This document shows positions 21,083-33,500 of a DNA stretch of 64,000 nt, one piece after another; the first letter of the stretch is position 1; the number at the start of each line of letters is the position of its first letter. The position numbers and the translations under genes are program-made. The notes beneath the pieces were generated by a model. The model ran no database searches. It had not been told where the DNA came from and was given only the letters and a program-made list of their open reading frames with translations. This DNA comes from Emmonsiellopsis sp. PD_33 (taxonomy: Eukaryota > Ascomycota > Eurotiomycetes > Onygenales > Ajellomycetaceae), in the NCBI GenBank assembly GCA_032988165.1, contig JANTQF010000044.1, positions 1-64,000 on the forward strand. Reading direction: 5' to 3'.

Positions 21083-24026
21083 TTACGGAACCAAGCTCGT
21101 TTGCTTGTACGTCGTCACCTTGATATCTCTTGCCATCACTGGCTCGGCACGTGGGGGCAGAGTACAGTACCTGACGTGCGTTATGTTGCCCCGCTTGATG
21201 GCCCTCTTCACGGCCTGAATCCTCCTGCCATCAACGTAAAGAACAAATTCGTCAGCCCCAACATCCACCCTTATTCTCGGATCGTCTTTTTGGAACCATG
21301 GTGTAAGCTGGAGTTCTGTAGATACGCTGGGACTATAGTTGGCCTGCTTGCTGCTACACTCAAGAGCACGGCGTTTGCTCCAGATGATTATATGGAGAAG
21401 AATATCATAGGAATCCTGATCATTGGGGTCCCCGGCACTGGGGTCCACGTATATGAGTGAAATGCGGGTGGACCTTTCTCTGTGTGGAATATCAAGGTTC
21501 ACGTATTGTGACGTTATCACTAGGGATTCGCCTGCAGAAACTGCCTCCTCGAGCCGAATAATATTGTTGAAAGAAAGGTGGTTGATAGAGACGCCACTAC
21601 GAGAAGTAAACTATTAGAGGGGAGACTGGAGACACAGGGGATAAAAGTTGGAACTCACAGTGTTGGGTCTGGACCCCCTGTATCCTCTCCGCCAATTCCG
21701 AGCATTGGAATTATCTGGGGGTCATCAAATTTCGGTGGAGTATTAGGATCGTTCGAGTACTTCATTTCATCCTCTCCGCCAATTCCGAGCGATGGAATTA
21801 TCTGGGGGTCATCAAATTTCGGTGGAGTATTAGGATCGTTCGAGTAATTCATTTTAGTCCGCGAAACGGCAACCTTGAGATTCATAGTTTGCTTCCACCT
21901 CTTTTCAGGAACAGTATTTCCCGTCTATTTGTTTTCATTAGTCGGATCTGGTGTGGGTAGAAACATCAAAAGTTTGAACTGACCATAGTGACCCTATAGT
22001 AAATTCCCGAAAGAAAATTCTCAACGGTAACTCTGTCGAGGTTCCGCAGGCGTTGTTGTTTAATCTTCTTAATCAGGTAGGATGTGATTGGAATATACGC
22101 GGTCACCTGTACGTCTTGTTCCTCCAGTTCACTGCAGTTGGAACAAACCGTCTCGCCGTTCTGCTCGGGTGGCTGACTGAAGTTGTAAACATTGGTGACA
22201 ATGTCATCTGGCCGAAATGTATTTTCTGTCTCGTTTTCGGGCCGCAGATAAACCTCGAGATTGAACGGATGACCGCCCATGGCAAACCTGATTGATTTAG
22301 CTGAGCGAAGCTAAAATGGACACACCTTGAATATAGAGGAGACCCACTTTGAGTATTTGATGCTCACGGCGTAGTCGTTCAATGCCACACCGTTATCCTT
22401 GATCTCCACCACACCTGGTAGCTCGCTGCCCGATTTGGCCATTTGCTGGGCCTCTTTCCTCAAGACACCATAGGACTCATTCATGTCTCTGAACAATTTA
22501 TCCTTGTAGTTTTCGTCGTACTTCCAACGCTGCAGCTCGGGATATGTATATCCCAACTTGAACCAATCGCGAGTATCATCCGGGGTCCAGACAGTCCCCT
22601 GTTCATCATTGTGGAAGGGCCTAAGAGGGGTCTTAGACGTGACAATATCACCCATTCCGATTACCTTTTGATCAAATGGTCTCGTTTTATCTGCAGTAAA
22701 CCATTTCTCTGGATTCAAGGTTTGCCAGATTGCAAAAAGGCGATCGAGGTAGCTGTCACTCGTAACATGGCTGTAATCAGCAACAGTTTGAGCAAACAGA
22801 CACGCAGCTAGGCCTTACCAATGGTGGAACCAAAAAATGGGATCAAATGTTGCGACTGGGATTTGAGACATGTGACCTCCATCCCCACCAACCCAGTAGT
22901 GAATATTGTTGTGGATGAATTCTATATTCATATCGTTTGTAACCTTGGATTCGCTTGCAGAGACTGCGGTAGCATCCCTCGCCGTAGTCGCGAAGCTCAC
23001 AAAATCCATCGGATAGGTGAGCAGCCTGTACACCATCTCTGCTGTTCTGCCATAGTCGAAATCCGTAATTGACTGATGGTCAGCCAAGAATTTGTTTGCC
23101 GTCTCAGTGTTGACAACACCGTCCATCCATTCCTTGCTGGTGTGCTCGCGTTCATTTTGAGCCGGACAGCGGCTGGTTGCGTAACACTCCCCGTACTTGA
23201 TGCGAGCACCTGAACATTAGTTGATCTGGGCATGAAATATAGATATTTCTCGCGCATACGTACCTCTAAGGCATCCTCAAACTCCGGGGATTTGAGAGTT
23301 CCCACTCCATAGACGCTCATCTTCTTGCCATTTGGCATCTTGAACTTGTAAAGTGGGTTATCTATGGTCATTTGGGGAAAATCAAACCGAAGCTTTCGGT
23401 AACCCATAAGTTCCGGTACCTTTGGATTTTTCGCCCAGTCCCAGAATGGGAGGCGCCATTTGCTAGCAGCTTCGCACCACTCATCGTCATCTTTCTGACT
23501 TAGTCTCAATTCTGGGATGATTTGATCGACCATTATCTCATAGATACGTTGCTATTTCCCTCTCGTGAGCACGTGCGACAAATATCAGGTCGAGGTTTTA
23601 AAGTCTGCAAGTACGTAGCTACATACCTCGTAAAGTAGCAGATAGGGCCGATGCCATAGCGGAAACAGACTATTTGCATGCACGCAGTAACCCTTTCTGT
23701 GAGTTTCCTGAGCAGTAAGGCCGGGCTCGTCCCAGGACCTGTACGGCATGCCATGGATACCTGCAAGGCAATTAGTTATCAGTTTAGAGATTTGGATTGA
23801 TTATCGTTGTTGGTCTCATCCCACCTGCAATTTGGAAATATGAATCCCTGGAATCCGGGGAAACGTCTTGGAACCGTTTGAGGGCCAGGAGAAATAGAAC
23901 CACCTGTATCTGGTCTCTGCGCTCTTTGCTCTTGCTCCATTCATTGAATTCTCGTCTTATGGGTACTTGGTCACCCGGGCCTAAGCCTTCTTGGATCCCG
24001 TGAATAGGGTAGTATTTGTCCGTCAT
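21083..24026 (-). CDS. Tyrosinase with C-terminal galectin-like domain
   Basis: Eight exons fit by eye: 23825-24026, 23627-23760, 23264-23551, 22819-23195, 22324/22326-22752, 21984-22287, 21659-21924 and 21083-21596, about 837 residues. The type-3 copper site is complete. CuA: H70 (GIHG), H95 and H104 (YCVHANSLFPLWHRPY), with C93 placed for the Cys-His thioether. CuB: H303, H307 (IEFIHNNIHYWVGG) and H332/H333 (DPIFWFHH). Residues about 475-580 match the fungal tyrosinase C-terminal shielding domain (YNFSQPP, VCSNCSELEE). After it come two tandem 29-residue repeats and then about 160 residues with galectin-like beta-strand order (SAGESLVITSQYVNLD, RIRVDVGADEFVLYVDGRRI). Phenol oxidation to quinones is family knowledge; the lectin call is inference. 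The exon 5/6 junction needs a weak donor (GTGTCC). Confidence 0.85.
21683..21856 (-). repeat. 87-bp tandem duplication within the tyrosinase coding region
   Basis: Two adjacent 87-bp copies (21683-21769 and 21770-21856) differ at only a few positions. Each encodes 29 residues, an acidic Pro-rich unit containing YSNDPNTPPKFDDPQIIP and LGIGGED. The length is a multiple of three and keeps the frame. The low divergence indicates a recent duplication. It sits in the linker between the tyrosinase C-terminal domain and the galectin-like domain. Confidence 0.93.
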
Positions 24027-24615
24027 TGTGGCCGTCAGTGGATGCTGTTGATAGGTGTGGAAAGCAGAGACACGAGGAGTCAGTGGTCAGTGAGGTAGCT
24101 TCTCTCAGATACCTATCTCTGGGAACAATGTATATATATATTAGTTATTGCTTTTTCTTTTTCCTTCGAAAAATGCGCTGATAGCCTGTTAGGCAGTTGG
24201 CCACGAAAGGTGGGGTGGGGCCATCCGCAGCTGGACTCCGGAATCCATGGAGTGAAAAAAGGAGAGCCATTGAAGCATGGGTTGATTTGGTTCGTCCACG
24301 CAAATAATAAACAATCAAGTCAGCCTGATCAAACGTACGGAGTATGTGATATTTGACGATCATTAAGGGAGGGGGTTGAACTCAAAAAAGTGGTCAGTCA
24401 GGTTGGAGCTAAACTAGCTAATTTGCTGTGGGCCGCGCTAAGTCCTAATAGGCGCCCAGCCGCCCAGGGCTGCCCAGGTATTTTCACCACGCGTCAGAAA
24501 ATAATTCTGTCTCCACACTCACACCTTTCTCTACGAATTGAACCACCAGCACCATTATCTACGTACTGCTGTCAACTTTGTTCTCTCGAGATTTCCTACT
24601 TCCGTTCCTGATACC
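24027..24615. other. Divergent promoter region
   Basis: About 590 bp lie between the tyrosinase start (minus strand) and the GATase-like start (plus strand), so the two genes could share regulation. A short TA run is present near 24130-24141. No other gene is seen. Confidence 0.55.
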
Positions 24616-25278
24616 ATGCCTGTCTCTGTCTCCACTGGCATGGCGGCAACACAGCATCAGAAGACAATCCTGCTCCTCTCCCTCAACAAACTCTCGTTCT
24701 TTGACGAACAGTATGCGAAACTGACAGATCTTCTCGCCTCAAATGCTGCCATCAAGAGCGCATCCAGTCCCAGTGCAGCCCTTGATTTCCTCTCCTCGAA
24801 CACACCCCACGCAATAATTGTCACAGACGAAGCCATTGTAGAACCGGAGAACTCCTCCGTTCTTGACAAGCTCATCTCGTATGCATGTGCTGGGGGGATT
24901 GTGGTGGTTGGGTGTCACTTCTCATCTTTCATAAGCCCAGATGAGTTTGAGAGTTTTTTCGCTCGTTGGGCTCTTCCCTGGAAATTGGGCAACTATTCCC
25001 GTGAAACCGTGTCTGTGAACCATCAAGTGCGTGGTGTGGACAAGGTAGGATTGCCTGCTGCATACAGTCAAAAAGCAGTCTTCATAAACAACATCTCTCC
25101 CGACGCGGCGCTGTATCAAGTACTCCCGGATCCGGAAGACGAGTCGTTTCCCTCACGGTATCACGGCCAAACTCCTGTTGCATACACCAAGATTGGGGAT
25201 GGATGGCTAGGTTATGTGGGTGATGTCAATGCTGAGGCAGGGTCGGACCTTGTCATCTGGAAAATGTGTAGGTTGTAA
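24616..25278 (+). CDS. GATase-like/ThuA-like conserved fungal protein
   Basis: A single exon of 220 residues. I chose ATG 24616 because the earlier in-frame Met (24538) adds residues without domain character. The fold looks like a class I glutamine amidotransferase/ThuA-type alpha-beta protein: KTILLLSLNKLSFF, a strand-turn PHAIIVTDEAIV, GGIVVVGCHFSSF at the elbow position, and the ending DGWLGYVGDVNAEAGSD, which recurs in fungal members of this family as I know it. A catalytic triad cannot be assigned with confidence. It lies head-to-head with the tyrosinase and upstream of the hydrolase-PKS pair. A broken copy of its 3' part lies past the PKS at 35.7 kb. Confidence 0.65.
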   Translation: MPVSVSTGMAATQHQKTILLLSLNKLSFFDEQYAKLTDLLASNAAIKSASSPSAALDFLSSNTPHAIIVTDEAIVEPENSSVLDKLISYACAGGIVVVGCHFSSFISPDEFESFFARWALPWKLGNYSRETVSVNHQVRGVDKVGLPAAYSQKAVFINNISPDAALYQVLPDPEDESFPSRYHGQTPVAYTKIGDGWLGYVGDVNAEAGSDLVIWKMCRL

Positions 25279-25740
25279 GGAACCTGCCTTGAAGAGGTTA
25301 GTTAACTCTCCCTTGCTTATCTTCTGTCCTTAAATCAAAACTTGCTCACTTTTGATAATTTACTAAATATATCTAATGTTAGTGGTGCCACTATGCTTTC
25401 CCAGTTAACATACTCTTCTGAGAGTGGTAATACCATCATAATCTCTCCTCCTACTATGATATGCATCTAGATATATATGCCATACATTACCATTCTGACA
25501 GCCTTTTTTGCTCATTCACCATTGTTCAGATTCCTCACCCAAACTGTTCTCTAAATCAAGCAAGCCTTGATATGGAAACTGGAACTATCAAGATCTTCTA
25601 TGCTTACAAAACAGACATGGCAAAGCTCCAATTCCCATATCTCTTTGAATTGCAAGGCTGAACTAAGAAACCCAAACCATACCACACTAGATATCTGCTC
25701 GCCAGCAAAAGAAATAATACTAGCCACAATTAGGCATATC
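25279..25740 (+). repeat. Downstream block repeated at 35.9-36.2 kb (copy A)
   Basis: From about 25405 to 25680 this sequence aligns collinearly with 35905-36160 in the same orientation, with scattered substitutions and small gaps. It ends with an open stretch after a splice-acceptor-like TTCAG, containing DMETGTIKIFYAYKTD and KLQFPYLFELQG before a stop. Copy B keeps the same frame with mostly conservative changes. The remainder up to the hydrolase start at 26103 shows no gene. Confidence 0.75.
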
Positions 25741-26102
25741 AATTAACAATATCATTGCCGCTGTGACGCACGACGTAGCTGAACTGATAACTCTGTTTGA
25801 AATCTCACAAGATACTGGGATGGATATCAGCTCGTGGGGCTTCCCTGTACTACGCGACACATGCGAAGGCCGGAGGTTTTCAAGAGCTAAGTTGGATTCC
25901 CTTTGGATTATTGCTTGTTGACTTAAATACAGACCTAATTACCGGATGAAAACACAATCATACCTGAATTAGGTCCTCCAATATCAAGCTTGATTGATTG
26001 TTGCAGACACAGTCCATATCTGGCTCTCCGCCCCTACTCTCCTTAGCGATCTGAAAAAACGAAAGAATTCATAACTATATAATTCGTCTCCGCTTTGCCA
26101 GC

Positions 26103-27079
26103 ATGTCTAGGTACCATGAAGACGTCGAATTCCCAACCATTGATGGGCTAACGCTCCGTGGGTGGTTGTATCCCGCCGAATCTCGCGGGCCGGCCATTAT
26201 CATCAGTCCAGGGGTGAGTGCACTTGCCAACCTTGGAGCACCGAATGATCCCTATGATAACTCCCTGTGCTAACTCCCATGCCGCGGAACTAGTTCAACT
26301 GCGTCAAAGAAATGTTTGTGCCAGAAGTGGCGGAACAATTTCAGCTTGCCAACATCACCGCATTGATTTATGATCCTCGCTCCTTAGGCGAGAGCGATGG
26401 GGAGCCCCGAAACGAGGTTGACCCTGTAATGCAGGTTTCCGACTTCTCCGACGCCCTGACGTACCTAAAAACTCTTCCAATTGTGGATCCCTCCGCCATT
26501 GGATTCTGGGGTATATCCCTTGGTGGTACAGTTGCATTGTGCGCCGCGAGCCTAGACACACGCGTCAAGCTATGCATCGCTGTGTGCCCCAACGCGGACC
26601 TGGAACCGACTCTGGAAATGCTCCCCCGCGTGCTCGCCAAGTGTATGCAAGATCGTGAATCACAGATGGAGGGTAATCCTCCTGCTTTCCTTCCCGTCCT
26701 AACAGACCAAGGCTACAATCCTGCAGGGATGGGTATTGGTGTTGGGAAAGAGGAGTTTGATTACATGATTAACGCGAAGAAGAGGGGCGCATTGCGGTAT
26801 GAAAATCGGACCACCCTTCAATCATACTACAAAATGATCGCTTGGCAGCCATCTGCAATCATGAAGCATATGTCCTCCACATCGGTTCTCATGATTGTGG
26901 CAGAGAAGGATATGGTTTGTTCCCCCGAGAGCCAATTGGCCCTGTTTGAAACCTTTCCCGAGCCCAAAGAGGTACACGTTGCAAAGGGCAAGGGCCATTT
27001 GAGTGTGCTTAGTGGAGAGGATGGCCATGCACTGGCTGAACTCCAGGTCAAATTTGTTAGAAACGTTCTGTCAAAATAG
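26103..27079 (+). CDS. Alpha/beta hydrolase, candidate PKS product-release enzyme
   Basis: Exons 26103-26213 and 26294-27079 (intron GTGAGT...TAG, 80 bp) give 298 residues. The start reads FPTIDGLTLRGWLYP, followed across the splice by IISPGFNCVKEMFVPEVAEQ. The nucleophile elbow is GFWGISLGG (Ser about 112), the acid is likely in VAEKDMVCSPES and the His in GKGHLSV. This is the dienelactone hydrolase/S15-like group, which includes thiohydrolases and acyltransferases that release products from fungal highly reducing PKSs, such as the fumagillin polyketide transferase. The gene runs in the same direction as the PKS that starts 517 bp downstream, and that PKS lacks a thioesterase. The release role is inference from family and position. 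Confidence 0.85.
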
Positions 27080-27595
27080 TTACCCTGGGAGGCGCATATA
27101 TTTGGGCCTAGAAAGAAGCAAGATTCTGCGCGACGAAACAACTCCATCCGCCTAAACCTGCTGTGTCTGCAAACTTGATCTCTCCAATCGCCACGATCAA
27201 AACCCTAAAGTAATTTGAGGTGTGACCGCCGAGAAAGCAAGAAATTGCGCAGAATGGAATCGGTATTAGCTTTGCTTATGGCGGACAATGGGGCTGATGT
27301 ATGAGGTGTTATCAAGCAAGGAAACCTCTCCGCGGAAACCTCTCCGCCGCTTGAGCTTCTATCCCCATTTATCTCCCAACAGTTGCCTGTCATCCATATC
27401 ACCAGGCTCGTTGTGGCTTCCTTTCTCGTCCATGCTCCACCATTTTCGTTTCCTTGTATTTGTCTCTTAATCCGCGCAATATTTTCAGGCGAAGATGTTT
27501 GATGAACTACTATATATGTAGTATCACCTTCGACGGATTCAAAACCAAACGAAAAGCTAGTTTCTGTTTCTTCTGGTCATCGTGTATACACAATC
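27080..27595. other. Intergenic region upstream of the PKS
   Basis: 517 bp between hydrolase and PKS, expected to hold the PKS promoter. No gene is seen. A short direct repeat, GAAACCTCTCCGC, occurs twice near 27320-27345. Confidence 0.5.
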
Positions 27596-30500
27596 ATGAC
27601 GACCTCATCGAACTTAGGGAATCATGGCTCTGCCACGGAACGATTCAGACAGGAACCCATCGCAATCGTTGGCATGGCATGCCGCTTGCCCGGCCATAGC
27701 ACATCCCCCAAAAAGCTATGGGACTTCTTGGAACGCGGCGGCATTGCCTCTAACGAAGTACCGAAAACCCGCTTCAACCTTCAGGCCCATCATGACGGGT
27801 CCAAGAAGCCCAAAACTATGAGGTCCCCAGGAGGGATGTTCATTGAGGATATCGATCCAAGGGACTTTGATGCGGGCTTCTTCGGGATATCCGGCGCCGA
27901 CGCGGCGGCCATGGATCCCCAACAACGCCAACTGCTAGAGGTTGTGTATGAGTGTCTTGAAAACTCCGGCATTCCGATGGAAAAGCTTAGCGGGGCCTCG
28001 ATTGGCTGTTACGTTGGGTCCTACGCAGTGGGTAAGAAAGCAAAGTTCTAGGGACTAAATGGGGTTAATGATACCAATGTCTATAGATTATGCCGACATG
28101 CAAGCGAGAAACCCTGAGGACCGAACGCCAGGCGTAGTAACCGGCATTGGCCGTGCTATGTTGAGTAACCGGATCAGCCATTTCTTCAATTTCAAAGGCC
28201 CTAGGTGAGCCACTTGCACCCCAAGAAAGCAAAAAGGAACGTCTAACGAGTGTTCTCGCAGCATGACCGTGGATACCGCCTGTTCTGGTAGCCTAGTTGG
28301 CCTTGACGTTGCTTGCCGCTACCTTCACACAAGGGAGGTTGATGGGGCTATGATTGCAGGCGCGAATATGTATTTCAGGTCAGTCACCCTGTGTATCCTC
28401 TTTATTGGCCTACCTAATAACTAACCTTTTACAGTCCCGAGCACAATCTCGGCAGTGAGTCGCATCAGTACATTTTTTATGTGGGAAATCGACTGACATC
28501 CCGGTATCTTAGCTGGTGCTATGAAGGACGCATTCTCTTCGTCCGGGAGGTGTCACACATTTGACATCAAAGCGGATGGTTACATTAAGGCCGAGGGTGT
28601 TAACGCAGTTTTTATAAAGCGGCTGAGCGACGCAGTTCGTGATGGTGATCCCATCCGGGCTGTGATCCGTGGGGCCGCGACGAATAGTGACGGGACAACC
28701 CCCGGGATTGCCAGTCCCAGTGCTGAAGCTCAAGCGGAAGCGATCCGCGCAGCGTATGCCAATGCAGGGATTACGGACCTTAGCCAAACCAACTATTTGG
28801 AGTTCCATGGAACTGGCACTCAGGTAGGAAAGCCTTTACGGTATTTTGGATTATAGTTAACCGGTTTCTGTAGGCCGGGGACCCTGAAGAAGTCAAAGGG
28901 GTGTCCTCCGTCTTCTCCCCTTCGAGGAGCAGAGATTTCCCCTTGATCATAGGATCTGTGAGTAATGACATTATGCCTACTTGGTGAATATTAGAGAGTT
29001 TCTGTCTGACAGTGTGTAGATCAAAAGCAACATCGGCCACTCAGAGCCCGCTGCAGGCATTTCTGGCCTCATTAAGGCTGTTCTTGCTATTGAGAACGGT
29101 GTCATTCCTGGAAATCCAACTTTTGTGACTCCCAATCCGAAGAGTGGGCGCAATCCTTATCCTTCACTTTGTGTTTTTAGTCTGACAAGGACATCCAGTT
29201 GAATTTGAGAGGCTCCATGTGCGCGCCACGCAGACAAGGATTCCTTGGCCACAGGCGCCTTTCAAACGCGCGAGTGTCAATTCCTTTGGCTTTGGCGGAT
29301 CAAATGCGCATGCTATTGTAGAGGAGCCGTCAATCCTACTACCTGACTGGTCCAGCACCCATATATCTTCATACGAAGCAGGTGAGGACCTGTTTGGCGA
29401 CGACGATGGTGCCAATGGCGTTGAAACATCAGATAGACAATTTTTGCTGGTCCTCTCCGCGAATGACGAATCCTCCCTGCGCACCTATGCCAAATCACTC
29501 AAGAAACATTTGATAATGCCGAATGTCAAAGTGCCAGTGCATCACCTTTCGTACACGTTGGCGCAACATAGAACACACCATTTCCATCGCGGCTATCTAG
29601 TGACCCAGACTGCACACTTTCAAGAGGCCTCCCTTGTTGTCGGTAAAAAGGCGTCGGAAGAGCCTCAGATCGGGTTCATATTTACTGGTCAGGGAGCTCA
29701 GTGGCCTCAGATGGGCAAAACAATCGTTGATACGTTTCCGCGAGCGCGGGTGGTTCTTAAACATCTGGACAGCGTGCTCCAGGATGGCTATGCTCCTCCA
29801 CCATGGTCCCTCTTGGGTACGTTCCCATCGCCAAAAAAAAAACAAATTATGATGTGACTAATTTGCTATTCGTGACGCAGTTGAACTCACAGAGCCCCGA
29901 GATCCGGAGCAGCTACGTCTTCCGGAGTTCTCCCAGCCATTAGTGACGGCTCTTCAAATAGTATTAGTTGATATTCTCCGCGAATGGGGAGTGACCCCGT
30001 GCGGCGTCGTCGGCCATTCCTCAGGGGAGATAGGTGCTGCCTATGCAGCCGGACTGCTATCTAAGGAGGACGCAATCCGGGCGGCATTTTACCGGGGCCA
30101 GGCCGCTGTCATGCCAGGTGCTGCTTCACGACAACGGGTCGGCATGATGGCTGTGGGTCTCGGTGCGAACGATCTAGGCCATTATTTGGAAGGCCTAGGG
30201 AACACTGTGCAGATCGCCTGCTACAACAGTCCTAACAATGTGACGTTGTCTGGTACCGTGGATGCCCTCAACAAGGTGCGAGAAAAGTTGGCGAATGACA
30301 ATAAGTTTGCCCGTATGTTGCACGTCAACCTTGCCTACCATTCCACCTTCATGAATGATATTAGCAAAGCTTATAGCCAGCTTTTGGCGCGGGACTTCTC
30401 GCATCATCCCTTCAACTTAGGACAGGCGAGAATGTTCTCTTCCGTGACAGGACTGGAATTGACTAGCCCTACGGATGCGGAATATTGGAAGACGAATATG

Positions 30501-33500
30501 ACTAGTCCCGTGCGGTTTGATGCAGCGGTGGAGCAAATGGTCACAGCTCCAGATTGCGCCAACTTTCTCATCGAGATTGGACCCAGCGGTGCACTATCGG
30601 GACCCGTTTCCCAAATTTTGAAAAATCTTGAGATGTCTAAAGTCCACTACTGCAGTGCCATGGCCCGTGGTGATGATACGATACAATCCATTTTCGACGT
30701 GGCCGGACGCCTGTTTGTCACTGGAGGCGTGATTGACATGGCCCAGGTCAATCGTGTCGAAAACATTACTCCCATGGTCGTGATTGACCTTCCTAACTAC
30801 TCATGGAATCATTCTGTGAAACACTGGCATGAAAATGAAGCTAGCAAGGATTGGAGACACCGATTATTCCCTCACCATGACTTACTCGGAAGCAAGACGC
30901 TGGGAAGCACATGGCACGCACCATCTTTCGAAAAATCATTGAAGGTTGACGACGTGCCATGGTTGCTCGACCATAAGGCAAGTGGTACATTCCCTGATCA
31001 ATTAACTGAAACCTTCTAATAAAATGGATACAGATGGGTCCTGACATCGTCTTCCCTGCCACGGGTTTCATAGCCATGGCAATTGAAGCGATATTCCAGA
31101 AGACGGAAGCATTGGTTCTGCTCGAGGAAGCGGCCAAAATTGAACAGCCGCAGTACCGACTGCGAGACGTCGTATTCGAAAAGGCTCTCGTCTTAAATGA
31201 AGGCGGTGGCCACACAAATATTAATTTGAGCATAAGCACCCATCCGGGTGTCGGGGAGTGGCATGAATTCAAGATTTCCTCCTTGGCGGAATCAACGTGG
31301 ACTGAACATTGTCATGGATTGGTCCGGGCTGGAGAGGAAACCCAACAAGGTAATAATTTTCGATATAGAGTCTCGCTTTGATTCTCCAATTATTTAATCC
31401 GGAAGTTGACATATAACAAAATGTAGTGGCTCGAACTAAAAATCTCCAGCCGCTCGAACACCCGGTGGGGGGGCACGTCTGGCACAAGGCAATGGCTGAC
31501 GTAGGGCACAACTTTGGACCCAGGTTTCAAAAGCTAATTCAAGTTGAATCAGTTCCAGGAAAGCGATATAGTAGAACATTGGTGTCGTTAGAAATCCCAG
31601 AGTCGAAGTATCCGCAATCCCCCTACCCCATACACCCCGCCTGTATCGACGGATGTCTTCAATCTTGCGCACCATCTCTATGGAATGGAAATCACAATTC
31701 ACTCAACGCCGTGCTTGTGGTGGCCATGATAGATAGTTTAACCATTACCTCCAGTCCGGCGGTTCTTGGTCTCTCCTTGACATCGTCAGAATATAGTGGC
31801 CTCGGCCGTCCAGAGAACACCAAGAACTACATATCCAACGGCACCGTGTATGATCCGAAGACAGGCAAATTGCTACTCCAACTAGCTGGGCTTCGCTATC
31901 ATGGGATTGATACCGGTCCACGTGTTTTTGACGCGCACACGTTCAGCGCTCTCGTATGGAAACCAGATGTTACTCTGCTCTCGTCTCACGGATTACAAAG
32001 TCTCGTTCACACGGTGCAAAATTCAAGCGACCCTAGTCTTCAGGTAGTCGAGGAGATAATCACTCTAGCGACCCACAAAAGACCCATTCAACGTGTGTTG
32101 GAGTTGAATACCGTTCCCGGCGAGAGTCAGAGTGTGTGGCTCAACGCCACCGAAAGCAACAAGATTGGCAAATCCTGCCGCCATTACTCCTTCCACTTGA
32201 GAGATCTCGACGCTCTCGTTGAGGCGGGCGAACAGTATTCATCATACAAGACGAATTTCACCCTTCTAGACATTGAGGGTCTCTCTGCAACCGAGGAACG
32301 GTTCGATTTTGTAATTGTCCGGTTGTCACCATCAACGCTTGAAGCGGAGCAGTTGGCTCTGCAGATACTGGAGATTGTCGAGGAGGAAGGTCAAGTGCTC
32401 TTCCTTCGCCAGCGGTTCTCGTCTAATTACCCCGACATCTTCGTCAACGATGAATTGCATGACTTTGAGGAGGGTGCATATCATGATCTCTTCCGCTCGG
32501 TGGGATTCACAGTCGCTGGGCATCTGACATTTGACGAGCGTAGTAGCTTTGGGAGAATTTGCCTCGCCAGCGTACATCCATTACCTGATGGCAGCGGTCG
32601 GGATATCGAACTCTTCCAATTCACGGAGCCCAGTGCAACGTCCCGAAAAGTGATTGCCGCACTTCAGACTCGTGGCTGGCTTGTCCGCAGATATGACGCG
32701 GAACTGCCTGAGGGAAATCATGCAACGCGAGTACTGGTACTGGATGAATTGGAGTCCTCATTGCTTCCTACCCTGAGCCCTGAGCGCTGGAAATCACTTA
32801 AAGGATTGCTTTCTACAAGCAAGCGAATTTTGTGGGTCACAAAGGGTTCCCAAATGTCCATCGATGTCCCCGAGAACGCCATGATACACGGCCTGGGGCG
32901 AACCGTCCGCTCTGAGGATCCGAGCATCAGCCTGACTACCCTTGACGTTTCAGGGGATTCAGTCAACGTAACTATTGATGTAACCGATGCCATCCTACAT
33001 GGGCTGGGAACACCCAACACAGCCCATAGTGTAGAAAGTGAGTTTGTCGAACGGGGCGGCTTAATCCATGTCGGTAGAGTGCAACCGGATGATAAAGTCA
33101 ATGACACCGCAAATGATAGCATCCAAGCACTTACTCCAGTCATACAATCACTGCATGATTCGCCAGCCATGATTCGTTTGCACTGCGAGCGTGTAGGAAC
33201 CACCGACTCGCTTGTCTTCACAGAAGTTTCCGAGACTGATCTCCCTCTAAAGGACAACTTTGTGGAGGTGGAGATTTATGCGGCTGGCCTAAACTTCAAA
33301 GATGTTGCCATTACTATGGGCATTATTCCGGACAATGAATACGCCCTAGGGCTGGAGGGTGCTGGAACGGTGCGCCGCATGGGGAAAAATGTCCAATCCC
33401 TCCACGTAGGCCAACGAGTATTAGTCTTCAAAAAGGCTTCATTCTGCAACCGTGTCCATGTCGAGGTGGAGTGCGTACATCCAATCCCGGATTCTATCTC

